From assembly GCF_037975245.1 (NCBI RefSeq), contig NC_092579.1, forward strand, positions 30,702,666 through 30,764,665: a stretch of DNA of 62,000 bases. Reading direction: 5' to 3'. The translations under genes were made by a program, and so were the position numbers. Positions 25,693 through 37,872 of the stretch are shown in pieces. Position 1 is the stretch's first letter; each line of letters begins with the position of its first letter. The DNA is from Apostichopus japonicus (taxonomy: Eukaryota; Echinodermata; Holothuroidea; Aspidochirotida; Stichopodidae). The notes under the pieces were generated by a model. It made no database searches. It had not been told where the DNA came from and saw only the letters and a program-made list of their open reading frames with translations.

Positions 25693-26444
25693 CTGTATAG
25701 AGGCACTAGTATAGTAGAATGAACACCCACCCACATATTACTGTACATACTGTGAAGAGAATCAAGGGCCTACAGTGATTAATAACTGCATGGGTTTCCC
25801 TGGTGATCCATAAATATTTGACAACCTGAGTGGGAGTGAAAGACACAGCAGCAGTTCCTCCCAACAGGGTGTACAAAATTAATAAGCATCTATAAATTAA
25901 ATATGGATGGTGTTAGTAATCTCTCCATGAATAGCTGCAGCTTAGCTAGATAAAAGTAACACAAGTGTGTGTCTTCTCTTTTCACAGTGTATTACAGTCT
26001 ACACATCACTTCACAGTAGATTCTTAGCTGTATACTCATGCAGTCTACATTGCACTGCTGCCCTCAGTAAACTGTTTGTTTCATTTGCAAAATAAATATT
26101 GAGTCTTACAGGCCTTTAACTTCTCCCTGTCCTAAGGGTATTACTAACAAAAGAATGCACTTTATAAAGTATATATACAAGTACTTAAACTGGAACATCA
26201 GCTGTAATTCTTTCCTTTTCATCTGTCATGGCCCTATATCAAACCTCCATCTTGCAGGAACATTACCATATGGTAAATAATAGAATGAAATCCAACCCAC
26301 AATTACCAGGTTGATTGTCTGTAGAGTTTTCTTCTGCTTCAACCCCCCCCCCCCCTCCGCCCCCTGCCGAGGTTATTATTTCTCTTGGTGAAACCTATAC
26401 CTAAGGTCAATATTCTGTCATATTTTTTTAAGTGCACAAAAGAA

Positions 26445-26479
26445 TTTTTTTTTTTTTTTTTTTTTTTTGGGGGGGGGGG
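26445..26479 (+). repeat. T24-G11 homopolymer junction
   Basis: A run of 24 T directly followed by 11 G. The complementary strand reads C11-A24, which could be a reverse-transcribed poly(A) tail, but no LINE or SINE body is recognisable beside it. Prone to length error in assembly. Confidence 0.8.
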
Positions 26480-29469
26480 AGACAATTTAGATGCATGGTG
26501 AAGGTGTGAATATTACTTGGACTGCATACTAAACTATCCAACAATAATTAAGAATGTTTCTCAATTAAACCAACCCATGAAATTTAACCCAACCACTTCC
26601 GTATAGTATTATAACCACTGCGTAACTGAGTATTATTAAGGAAACTGATCATCTGAACAAACAAGCAAGAATGTGTGGGTGTATAGGACCATGCACCCTA
26701 CCAGACAATTAATCTCCTTTAATTAACAAAGCATTTGCCTATATACATGTACTGTAAGTGGGCAGATTGGCACACCTTCATGCACACAATGTACAAGGGC
26801 AGAAAGAATGCAGAACTATTGTAAACTGGCGCCAAAGAGCCCAACCTGCTCATTTAAGTGAACTTAGTGTAGGCTACATGGTAATCATGGTATACAAAAC
26901 TAATTGAGCTATAGAATCAGTGTTTCATTATATATAGATGTAATGTAGTGTAGACTTGCAGCTTATTTTGCAGCCCTGGACATATTACAGGGAAAGGATG
27001 GGTGGTGGAAAAGAGGTGGCTCCATGACGTCAGATAAGTGCTACAGTGGATCAAACAAAGTACCAGTGATGAGAATCCAAGACGTCAATGTACTACGCCA
27101 GCAAATTTAAAATAGTTCTTTCAATAATGCAACCCATAATCCATCATCCTTGTATAGCAATTATCTAGCAATGAATATAAGCTACACATGCTCTATAGTA
27201 TTTAGCGCCTTTGTAACTTGGAACTTGCGAGTGACATTGGGTTAGTCTGTTGAGATCAGGACAAAATTTGGACAGAAATAGAGGTCTACAAGTTGTAAGC
27301 AAATTAAATGTGCAAAACTGAGACATTCCAAACAGGGCAAAGACAAGAAAATCAACAGAAATTAGCCTGGATTCCATTCCATACTACCTACCAAATTCTC
27401 CTTTAATTACTTACATTTTTCCTTATTTATTGATTCCCCCCCCCCCCTTCTCTTTGCAGTTTTTGCACTATCGCATTCCCTCTCCGCTAATAATAATTCG
27501 CCCCAGCCAAAATATTTGTCTTCTCTCAAGGATGTTACAGCAGCTTAATTGGCTCAGCACCAACGATATTAAATGAGAGAATCCATACAATATGAACTAT
27601 ATGAACCGGCAAGCCTGTGAGTAAAGGCCGGGATCTTGTTTGCATTAGAGCTTGTCCTAGATGGGCGTACGATTACAGTACTGTACTATATACAGAGAAT
27701 GGAGATTACATGTATATATACATCAAGAACAGCTGTTAGAATCCTGTGAACTGTCCTGGGAGAGGCCACACATGGAGGGGTTGGAGATAGATACACTGTA
27801 CATTGGAAAAATATTAGACTTAAGTAAACATTCACCCAATATGAAGGATAGATGATAAATTTTAACTTGAAATTCTTCAATGGTTACATCAAGGGGTACA
27901 TCAACCATTATCAATTGCATACAAAGTCATGAAAACTTACACCAAAAGAGCATATTGTAAACTGTGGAGATCTAGACAGACAGGCAGAGAGATAGACTGA
28001 CAGAATGATGGCACTCAATTGTACGAACTTACCAGGTTTGTTGGTACATGCTTAAACATTGTAATAGAAAAGAGAACTAAGAGGTCAGACATATCTGAAC
28101 CACCCCTCCCCACCTACCCCCACTTCGAGACCAACCGTCTCTTTCTTCCCTTCTCCAAAACAGCCTTGTTCATTCAATTAAATATCAAAACTGTTAAACT
28201 GCTATTAGTCTGTGTTCTTCTTGTGAGAGTATATTCGTTTCTGCAGCTGGTTATTTCATATTTCCCAAGGAAGGTATAACATGTATGGTTACCAAATGAA
28301 GACCCCTCATACACCATGGTACACACCATACCATCCCTCCCCCCCCCCCCCCACCAATACCCAAAGCTTGCTTGTACAACACTATCACTATGGCACAAGT
28401 CTACAATGTAACAAATGATATTACAACAAATTCTTAAATTTAAATTAGTTGTTTTCCCTGTGATATTGCTATGGGGATCTCATAGAGTAATAGTAATTAA
28501 TTATGCATGATTTGAATATACAGCTACGTAGTAACAACCAGCACTAACAGAACACCTCAGGGAAATAAACACCATAGTGCTGACATTTCCTTGACTTACT
28601 CACTTGACATACAGTAACTATTTGATAGAAGTATCAATGCAAATTCATTTCTCACGAGAGAGAACACAGTTTTATAAAGTCTATGGTTAAATAGCCAGTG
28701 CCCAATGGATTATGTTTAAGAATAAAAAATTCTAAGAGGGATTTTTACCCTCTTCTTGTGCATAGCATTTCAACATTTAGCAAAAGCATTGTTTGGTATA
28801 CTGTACATAACCAAACAATAAGAGGTTACAAACGATTAACTGTACAGTTTTGTATTGCAGACTGGACAACCACCTTCCTAGTATCAGATATGACCTGCAT
28901 TCAACATGTGACTATTCAACCATAACACAGTAAAGACTACATGCAAGGAAGCCACTTGACTGCATTGTGATACCAAATAGTGTACAAATAATTGATGTAA
29001 TGTAAACTCAGTACATACATGTACTGAACTCAGTCTACATTCCAACCCACTGACCTGAAGATATCTGTGCTTGATGTCTGTAATTTGACCATTGTCAATA
29101 TAAGAAATGATGAATTCCATGGATTAATGACATAAAATTAAAACTTCCATCTTGCAGACCGGGCACAGTGTGATAAAGAATTAATGAAACCCTGGTTGTC
29201 TAAGAGGACATTTAAATTTAACAAACAGGCAAGTATACAATTTATGTGGAAGAAAACTCCCTTCTTTATTACTCCCATTTAAAATGCACACAACTAAATA
29301 ACAAAAGCCTAATGTTTAGAATTCTGATTACAAAGTAACATCAATGCATATGGCAGAATTTCTACTGAACAATGGACTTTACAGAGCCTTCCTGTCTGTT
29401 TGAATGTTTATCATTGTTGCTAGATTCTGAGTATAGTTCATCTCATCATCTCTATGCTTGAATAATAAG

Positions 29470-29665
29470 GACCTTCCAGACACTGTGTGAAAATCAATCA
29501 TTACATATTAGTCTTGTGGAACACATTAATGAGACATAGTAAGGTATATACATCAACATAAATAGCAAGTATGAATGACCTTCCAGACACTGGGTGAATA
29601 TCAATCATTACATATTAGTCTTGTGGAACACATTAATGAGACATAGTAAGTTATTTACATCAACA
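29470..29665 (+). repeat. Tandem duplication with 108-bp period
   Basis: GACCTTCCAGACACTG starts at 29470 and again at 29578. About 88 bp after each start are nearly identical, through GTGGAACACATTAATGAGAC. Confidence 0.92.
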
Positions 29666-31728
29666 GCGATGCTGCAGAGCTATTCACACAGGATAGATCG
29701 AGATGAAACTATTGATGTCAACGCACTTCCGTGAAAGTTTCACTCTTGAATTGCAGGATTGCGCACTCACTAATATTAAATGCATTGAAACATTGTCTTA
29801 GTTATCACTGCATCTATAAAACCTACTGCCTATTAAACAGCAAGGAGGCAATGCAGCATATGTGACATACCATCAATAGTAAAGTACAGTTAAATGCACT
29901 TTTCCATCCACCGCACCCTGTGCATATTCCATGTTAATTTATGACTACAGTACGTTGCAAGTGTGCTTGTTCACACTATAACACACTGCAGTAGCTCGAG
30001 ATTTGCCGTTATAATCTGGAATTTTTATAATCAGCTGCCAGAGTTTTATTATAAGTACGCTACCAGCATACGCTATGAAAGACAGAATTTCACAGACTTT
30101 ATACTGGTCTGCACAACCAAAGTTTGACAGGACATAACTACACAAACTATCAGAGAATACATGTAACACATTCTTCAAGTGACAGAACTCACACTATGTA
30201 CTGTGTACAGTAAATCTCTGTCCTCTGTTCGTACTGCATTTTTTTTTTTTTTTCGGCAGTAATTTAAAATACTGTATCATTCTTCCTCACTCAAGTGATT
30301 TATGTATATATATATATAATATATATTATATATATGTGTTCCATTACATCATTATTTAAGTGAAAGACACGCCTTAGCATTCACTCAACACGTTATACTT
30401 TTATCAAATCAGATTTTGTTTTGTTGTTTTTGTCAAAAATTCTTTTGTGGAACTCTAGTTAAGTTAATAACAGTATGCACAGCGATTCAAGTGTCTTTCA
30501 TATTCTACAATCAATTTATATTGGAGGTAGAACATACTTGAAGTACTACCAACACCTACAGTAGCCAGCTTGTACCATATTCAGTACCTTTGTTGTGTGC
30601 GATTCAAACTCTGTAGACATTTTTCGAAATGCTCTTTCGCTTCCAAGATATTCACATCTGAAGTTTTGATAACTCGTGGCAAATTATGACGTGGAGTGTT
30701 GTGTCATCAACATTTCTTATTATAGGCCTTAAATACATTAACTCCTAATTACAAGTCCACATATATCATTGTAATCATCATGTGATGTTCCTCTATTCAA
30801 AGAAGACCAAATATATCCAAAATATGCCTTAGGCCACAAACCTGTCTTCAGTGTCCTTGAAATGAAGGTTGTAAATCAAAGGAAAACATAACAGAAAAGT
30901 AGGCAATCTACTCCCTTTAACATCATCAATGTGCATAATTAGCTGAAACTAGAATTAAGAAAAGACTTGTATAATGGTGAATCTTTGATGGATTTTGATG
31001 GGAGTTGCAGCTATTTTCATGATTTCTTATGCCTATTCGATTGATTAGGACAATGTTGTTCATAGGATTCCGTAGACTATTCAGATGTTGGTAAACATGT
31101 ACTGAATATTTAGTTCAGCTTCTCCAATCATGTCATCTAGATAAAACAGATTTAATCAATAAATCTAAATGACGTATACATTAGTTACTTTAAATATTAC
31201 AGCTTTTGAACCAATTAGAGTAACTATCTACTGTAATATTACCATGCAGTATTATATCAAGCTAGCTACACAACAATATCAGATAAACAATCAAAGACCA
31301 AGAGTCCATCCATGCATGCCGTAGGCATCCAAAGACTGAAACAAACCTAAATATGTTTATTCAGTCTTGAGCACTTGCATTTTCAGAGTGCTTGAGAGTT
31401 AATAGATAACAAGGTAAGCTTACATCTTGTAACACCGCCTGGCCGTAGCTGGCTATGATCAAAACTATCCAGCATCAGAATGAACTATGAATCACCAAAT
31501 ACCAGACTGCACAGTAAATGCTTACTATGTTGATGAAGTACATAAGTAATGACAAGTAACTAACAGAAATCAACTGTAGTAAAATACTGATAAGTGAAAA
31601 TTGCCTAATTTACCTAAGTTGTAAAACTACTGTACTGTATAGCAAACTAAATATTTAATAGGTATTCATGCATTTTTTAAATGAAGCAATATACTAGTTG
31701 ACTGATCAATGCAACTATTTGCACTCAG

Positions 31729-32079
31729 CCCCCCTGCACTCCTCCCCTCCACTCCTCCCCTCCCTCCACTCCTCCCCTCCCACCACTTCTTCCTCTCCCC
31801 CTCCACTCCTTCCTCTTCTCCCTCCACCACTTCCACTTCTCCGTCCACCCCTTCCTCTTCTCCCTCCACCCCTTCCTCCTCTCCCACCACCCCTTCCTCT
31901 TCTCTCTTCACTCCTTACTCTCCATCTCCCACTCCTCCACCTCCACTCCTTCCCCTCCCCTCCACTCCTTCCTCTCCATCTCCCTCGACTCCTTCCTCTC
32001 CATCTCCCTCGACTCCTTCCTCTCCATCTCCCACTCCTCCCACCCTCCACTCCTTCCTCTCCTCCCACCTTCATCCCAT
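31729..32079 (+). repeat. Polypyrimidine minisatellite (CTCCACTCCTTCCTCT type)
   Basis: About 350 bp almost entirely C and T on the plus strand, made of 10-25-bp variants of CTCCACTCCTTCCTC and CTCCATCTCCCTCGA. Open frames on both strands are repeat artefacts giving only low-complexity peptides. It can form triplex (H-DNA) structures. Confidence 0.95.
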
Positions 32080-33034
32080 CAGCAATGCATACCCTGTATG
32101 CTTCTCCTGCAATGCATGTAACATTTATTTACTGTACTGTACACAACATGTACAGAATATTAGCCTACAGTAGGTTTGACAAACCATCCTAAAATACAAG
32201 CCGCCCAAAGAGCTAGCAACCAATACCAGCACATGCTGTGTAATGTATCACCTCAGCACTCCTCTTACATTAAACTTTGCATATAAACAAGGTCTATTTA
32301 TCCTAGCATTGACTTTAAATTAACATGTTTAACGCCTGAAACCCTCCATTACACAAAGGTTATGGATACAGTGTTAAATATGACAGGCTAAAACAATTGC
32401 ATATAATTATAAAAGAGTGAGCGCTAGCTCAATGGCTTAATGTGTACACAGATCTGTAGGTGTTTAAGGTTAATGGACTGTTACGTTCAATGGTGTTTGC
32501 TATGTACCTAAGAGAATGTAAACTCATTAATCAGATACAAAAAGCTTAAAGGGATATAAACCAGACACAAAAGTTGGATGTTAAAGGAATACATCATACC
32601 TAACTATGGAGTATTATTTAAATTGGTTAACAATTGGTTTTACCAAATCTGTAACATGACAAAAGGTTACGTACCAAATCTTAACTTGATCATGTTGAAT
32701 CATGGTAACATGTAGGTCAATGCTACTGTGTATGCACTCACCACATGCTCTACTGCAGACATTATGTGGATTGCTGAGGTGGACAACAATTACCCACCAT
32801 TAACCGCCTAATCAACTTCACAAGGCTTCCCTTTGATGAAGTCCAGTTATGAAGAGCTCGCGATCAAATTTTGCACTGGAGATATAATCATGGATGGGTT
32901 TGCTTTCTCTTATCATATTTACATTCCAGTAAATCCCCATTCTCCTTGTGATGTGGGAGGTTATATATTTACCAACCTGTTTCATATTGTTCATGTGAAA
33001 AGCATTCAATTTACAAATGCCAGAACACTAAAAT

Positions 33035-34488
33035 GTTTCTACTAGTGTTGCTACGATAATCGTTTTCAATATCGGTATCGGCCGATATTTGCAATATCGG
33101 CAGCATATCGGTATCGGTAAAATTTTGCCTAATTGCCGATAACAGAAAACCGATATTGAACTTTTCTTTTTAACAGCAGAGCTACTTCTTTATACTTGCA
33201 ATGATCTGTTAATCTGCCCAAGACGATCCATTTCTTTAGCGTCAGTTAAACTCAGATTGATTTTCGATTAATATCCATGGAAACCTGACCCTCCGTAACC
33301 TCTAAAAACATGTCTACGGCGCGCGAATATAACCAATGACCTTCATGAACCTTGGCCTACACACAGCATCAGTGCAGCATTATACACTGTACTAACCATT
33401 CATTTCTCAAAGGCCTCCGTGAAAACCTTGAACATGATGTATAACTGCACAGTTCAGCAGTGTTGGAAAACCTTGTTCAATTTCCCGCGAACACAAAATA
33501 CTGACAACTTTTTTTATTTAAATTGTCACGAAACTGATAAATTTTAAAATGACGAGTTAGAGTACCTATATAATGTTATAAAATGAAAAGAGATTTAATC
33601 TGTCTTTCAATCTGTGCAACTTACAAAACTTCCGATATTATGAAACAAACAACGTTCAGCAAAGCCTTGTTTCTAGACTGCCTAACAATGAATAGCGTGC
33701 ACTATGCGTACATTTTTACAACTGCAGTGTTTAACCCTATACCCAACTACCACGGTACATGTGCTGCAAATTTTCCCAGGTACCTTCCCAAACAACTGTG
33801 AGCTCATCCCCTGTGTAACACCTGTTTGTTAACATTTTTGGCACGTTGCCAGGGAACTTTTTAGTTATGTGAGATCCGTAACCGCCGAGGTGGTTAGGCT
33901 ATTTGCCATACACTTAACTATGGTAGGATATTATTTTTTCCGTATTTTGGGAAATTCTAGAAAATACTTTCTTTTCCCCCGCTTAACAACAGATGTGGTC
34001 TTACGGTATATTCATAAATGGATGCACTAGAGCCTTGTTTACATGACATTAGTTGCATTTAGTACGATATGCCAGTTTTGCGTGAATTTTTCGAGAGTAA
34101 AATTGCTTGATCTTTCGTAATATTTGAAAGGTGTACCACCTTACTTTCCGTACACAATTGGTCATTTCTCTACTGATTTTCAGTTTTTTTATTCTCTATA
34201 CGGTCAAGTGAATAAGTTGTACATTGAGTATAAACTCAATAAATTATAACTTTTACATTGTGATCGACAGTTCGTAACCTAATTAAGATGCAATTTTGCA
34301 AGCATATGTTAACACTGTAAGCAACTTGTAAGTCTTTACGATGTTAAGGCTCACATTTACTGCGTCCAGTTTATTTTGTCTGTTAAAATATATCGGTATC
34401 GTATCGGTATCGGACCGATATTGGGATGATAATATCGGATATCGGCCAAAACCGATATTGGTGATATCGGCGCAACACTAGTTTCTAC
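33035..34488. mobile_element. Non-autonomous hAT element with 8-bp TSD
   Basis: The element proper spans 33043-34480 (1438 bp). Ends are TAGTGTTGC at left and GCAACACTA at right, with partial match continuing inward (..CGATA). Both sides carry the identical 8-bp duplication GTTTCTAC (33035-33042 and 34481-34488), the hallmark of hAT insertion. Subterminal regions are packed with ATCGGTATCGG/CCGATATTG repeats in both orientations, typical transposase-binding arrays. No transposase frame is present; a 72-codon internal ORF is not hAT-like. Exact TSD copies suggest a fairly young insertion. Confidence 0.92.
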
Positions 34489-35716
34489 CATCATTTCGTT
34501 CTATTCTGCATTTCAAATGTTATGACACCCTACTGTATAACAGTAACTATCTATTGTATGTCTATAGTTCCTTGTAATTGCTATCAATTTTACACACTGT
34601 TCCATCTATAATCATACAAGAGTAGAACAGCATCTATATTCTCATCTTGTTGTCTGCTCGGCTTCAGATGACCTTTCACCTTTAACAGGTATTACTGTAC
34701 AATCATATGTAATGACTATTAAACTGTACCCACCAGTAAAACAAATGGATAATAAGGGTGGAAATTACAGGTAACAAGTTATTCTTGATCAAGAGACACT
34801 TTTGCTTTACATTTCATAAATTTTTCACTTTGCGTTTCATCAAAACAGGGTGTTAAGTGCAACTTTCATCTCATGAATAATTCATTGAATTCAAGTTTAT
34901 TTTTTACCTTTGTACGCAACAGTTGCCGTTATGATGTGATATGAATATTTTTGCATAAGCTGTGCATTGTTGCATGAATGCGGAAGATTTACTCACAAAC
35001 GAACAATTAACAAACACACAGGCAGATTCATTTTAAGAGCTTTTACATTCTATGCACAGATTATGACCTTCCAGACACATGCAGAAAGCAGACCCTATGC
35101 TGCTGCTGTGTATATATTTGAACAGATTGATTTTTAAGTAACCAATTGGCTTTATTGTGTACTCATGGACTAACACAAATTAATTTCTAATTATTCCATT
35201 CCAACATCAATATAAAGAACTTGAACAAAGGTTGAATGAATGAGCAGACAAGTGAATTATCAATCAAAAGACTGAAATAATTGACTAAATCATACTTTTA
35301 GCTTTGAGCCATAGTTAACATTTGACAGCTGTACCAACAATTCATTACATTATCAAGTGTGACAAAACAACTGATAAATATTCAAAGTTTTATTTTCTGT
35401 TCATTCACACAGAACTGACAAAAGAGAGGCTGCCAATATGGAGATCTCCCAAAATGCTCATACCAGGGCTCCAAATCACTTTAAAAGATAAAGAATGATA
35501 ATACACTTAAGAACACCACCATGGAAAAATGTGCTGTTGCAATAAAATAACCTTCACAAGGTACAGTAGTTCAAAGTAATAACCACCTCTGAAGACCTTT
35601 TGAAATACACTGGTGACCTCATAACTTTACTAAAGATGTGTTTCCATGAAGATTTTCAGATACCATTGAGAAATATATCATAGAACTATACAATGCACAA
35701 GACTTAGCCACTGTAC

Positions 35717-36169
35717 AACAGTATTACCAACGGATACCCAGTATTACCCACGGTCCTGTTACTCCCGTAGTATTACCCACGGTCCCCCAGTATAACCCAC
35801 GGTCCCCAGTAATACCCACGGTCCCGTAGTATTACCCACGGTCCCGTAGTGATACCCACTTACCCCAGTGTTACCCACTTACCCCAGTGTTACCCACTTA
35901 CCCCCAGTATTACCCAGTCACCAAGTATTACCCACGGTTCTCCAGTATTACCAACAGTCCCCCAGTATTACTCAGTCCCCCAGTATTACTCACGGTCACC
36001 CAGTATTACGCACGGTCACCCAGTATTACCAACCGTCACCCAGTATTACCCACGGTCACCCAGTATTACTCACGGTCACCAAGTATTACCCACGGTACTG
36101 CAGGATTACTCACGGTCACCAAGTATTACCAACTGTCCCCAGTATTACCCAGGGTCACCCAGTTTTACC
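35717..36169 (+). repeat. 20-bp minisatellite, unit CAGTATTACCCACGGTCACC
   Basis: About 22 units with variants (GTCCC, GTCCCC and CAAG in place of CCAG). Long frames in all three plus phases are produced by the repeat: a 20-bp unit shifts phase, so similar peptides appear in each frame. Not coding. Confidence 0.95.
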
Positions 36170-36331
36170 AAAAAAAAACCTTGTTACATGATGTCAGTTT
36201 CCTTGAATACATTAATCCGAGTTCTTATAGTTTGTACAACTGTTCAGCCATATTAGCAGAGTTCAATCTGGTCACACCCAAAAGCCTTCAGAGGGTTTAC
36301 TTAAGTTCATCTATGGCTGGGGTTCCCTAAC

Positions 36332-36520
36332 TGGGGTGCATGAACTCCCAGGGGGTGGGGAACATAGGGGAGGTGAACATAGGGGAGGTGAGGGAGGGTA
36401 CAGGGGTGGAAGATAGGGGAGGAGAGGGGCAAAAGAATATGGGGAGGTGAGGGAGGGAGGAGGTAGGGAACATAGCATAGGTGAGGGAGGATAGGGGCAG
36501 AGGAAGGTAGTGGAAGAGAT
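36332..36520 (+). repeat. Purine-rich array, GGGGAGGTGAGGGAGG type
   Basis: G/A-rich 12-20-bp variants including ACATAGGGGAGGTGA repeated. Many GGG/GGGG blocks give G-quadruplex potential on the plus strand. Confidence 0.85.
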
Positions 36521-37271
36521 AGGGAAGTACCTTTCTCCAACTAAAGTAAAAATGTAGAAAATTGGGCAAAGTCCACTTAAATTGGTGATGTATTCATAGA
36601 TCTTTGATTAGAATTGTTTTTTGTTACAAGAGTGTTGCTTTGGTCATTCATATTCTTGAATACTCTGGTGAACAGACTAGTAGCAAACATGTATTAATAC
36701 CTATAGTCTGTAATTGATGATTGATACTGACAAAAGAAAGAAATGCATTACTGATGTACAGTAAGTGCTGATTTACTGTACATAGACTATACTAACTGTG
36801 ATATATACAATCATGCAACTGTCACCAATATACGACTAAACCTTTTACTACCAGCATTTAGTTGTAATCAAATTCCCATTGCAGTAGAAAGATTGCTGGC
36901 CAAACAGTGTAAAGTATACAACTGCAGTGGTGTAAGAAACACTAACAGAACAAAAGGCTGTCCAATTGATTGAGTTTATGTGCAGTAATGGCTTATGCTG
37001 GTAGACTTTGGCATCATGAAATACTTAATAGGGACTCATATTGAAAGTTTGGAACTTGACAGATCAATATGAAAATTGTGTGTATTTGTTTGACCAGGCA
37101 GACATGAGGACACACATTAATTATATGTACTGTATAGGTAAGATATAATCTGTTAACACTCAATGTGATAGTAACTACACATCAAATGCAAGGGACATCA
37201 ACCCTATCCTTCCATCAGTGGTCTCTGTAAATCCTGACACACATCATGAGACATGTTGGTATATAAGGGAC

Positions 37272-37498
37272 AAACTTTATACCAACATGCTGACTGCATT
37301 GTAAACATAAACAAGCTAACACCATTGATCCTATCGGCCTACATATTAATGATGCTGTGCACACAATCTAACACTGGTCATTCATCCTACCATGGGCCTA
37401 CATCATTTTTCATACCAGCATGCTGACTGCATTGTACAGGTCTGCACATTAATGAAGTTGTGCAAACAAGCTAACACCATTGATCCTATCGGCCTATA
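37272..37498 (+). repeat. Diverged duplication, about 175-bp offset
   Basis: ATACCAACATGCTGACTGCA ... ACACCATTGATCCTATCGGCC occurs twice with intervening sequence altered. Flanking copies of TGAC.GCATTGTA and ACATTAATGA mark the repeat. Confidence 0.75.
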
Positions 37499-37684
37499 TC
37501 ATCTTTTGCTGGTTTAACATATCGACAGGAATCTTACCCTGACCTGATTGATTTTGGATAATTCACCCCTGGATCCAAGATGGCTGAATTTCCAATCACC
37601 TAAAAATATATCCTTGAGGTCATCAATAGATGAGGGTTATTGTATTTACAAACACTGAATCTTCCCTACTACACTAATGCTGCT

Positions 37685-37872
37685 GCATGGGTGCATGTGT
37701 ATTGCTACAGTACAGTAGTACAGCAGTATTAATAAGGAATTATGAGTACTCTTTAATACTTGTTTCCACTCCTAGACTAATGGTGCATGGGTATTGCTAC
37801 AGCACATAGAGCAGTAGTAATAAGGACTTCCCACTACTCTTTAATACTTGTTTCCACTCCTAGACTAATGGT
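37685..37872 (+). repeat. Tandem duplication, about 92 bp
   Basis: Two copies of GCATGGGT(GC)...TATTGCTACAG through CTCTTTAATACTTGTTTCCA and CTCCTAGACTAATGGTG. Confidence 0.85.

Larger units (their letters stand above)
18551..33034. other. Gene-poor stretch upstream of the NCX start codon
   Basis: No conserved coding sequence recognised. It includes a possible 5'-UTR acceptor for NCX at 18584, a bounded MITE at 19540-19999, a decayed foldback at about 20285-20360, small tandem duplications at 25.1, 25.6 and 29.5 kb, long homopolymers (G18 at 19872, G17 at 25288, C13 at 26343, T24-G11 at 26445-26479, C12 at 27436, C14 at 28339) and a pyrimidine-rich array at 31.7-32.1 kb. Non-coding 5' exons and the NCX promoter may lie here but cannot be placed. 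Confidence 0.7.

Noticed and set aside
31666-32192. Frames of 81-164 codons on both strands rich in S/P/L or E/G/R
   Set aside because: Low-complexity translation of the polypyrimidine array; no start context or conserved domain.
35717-36169. Regular repeats that could suggest a CRISPR array
   Set aside because: Units are directly adjacent with no unique spacers, in a eukaryotic genome; it is a minisatellite.
35849-36330. Long overlapping frames of 107-147 codons in all three plus phases
   Set aside because: Produced by the 20-bp minisatellite; peptides are the same repeated words in shifted phase.
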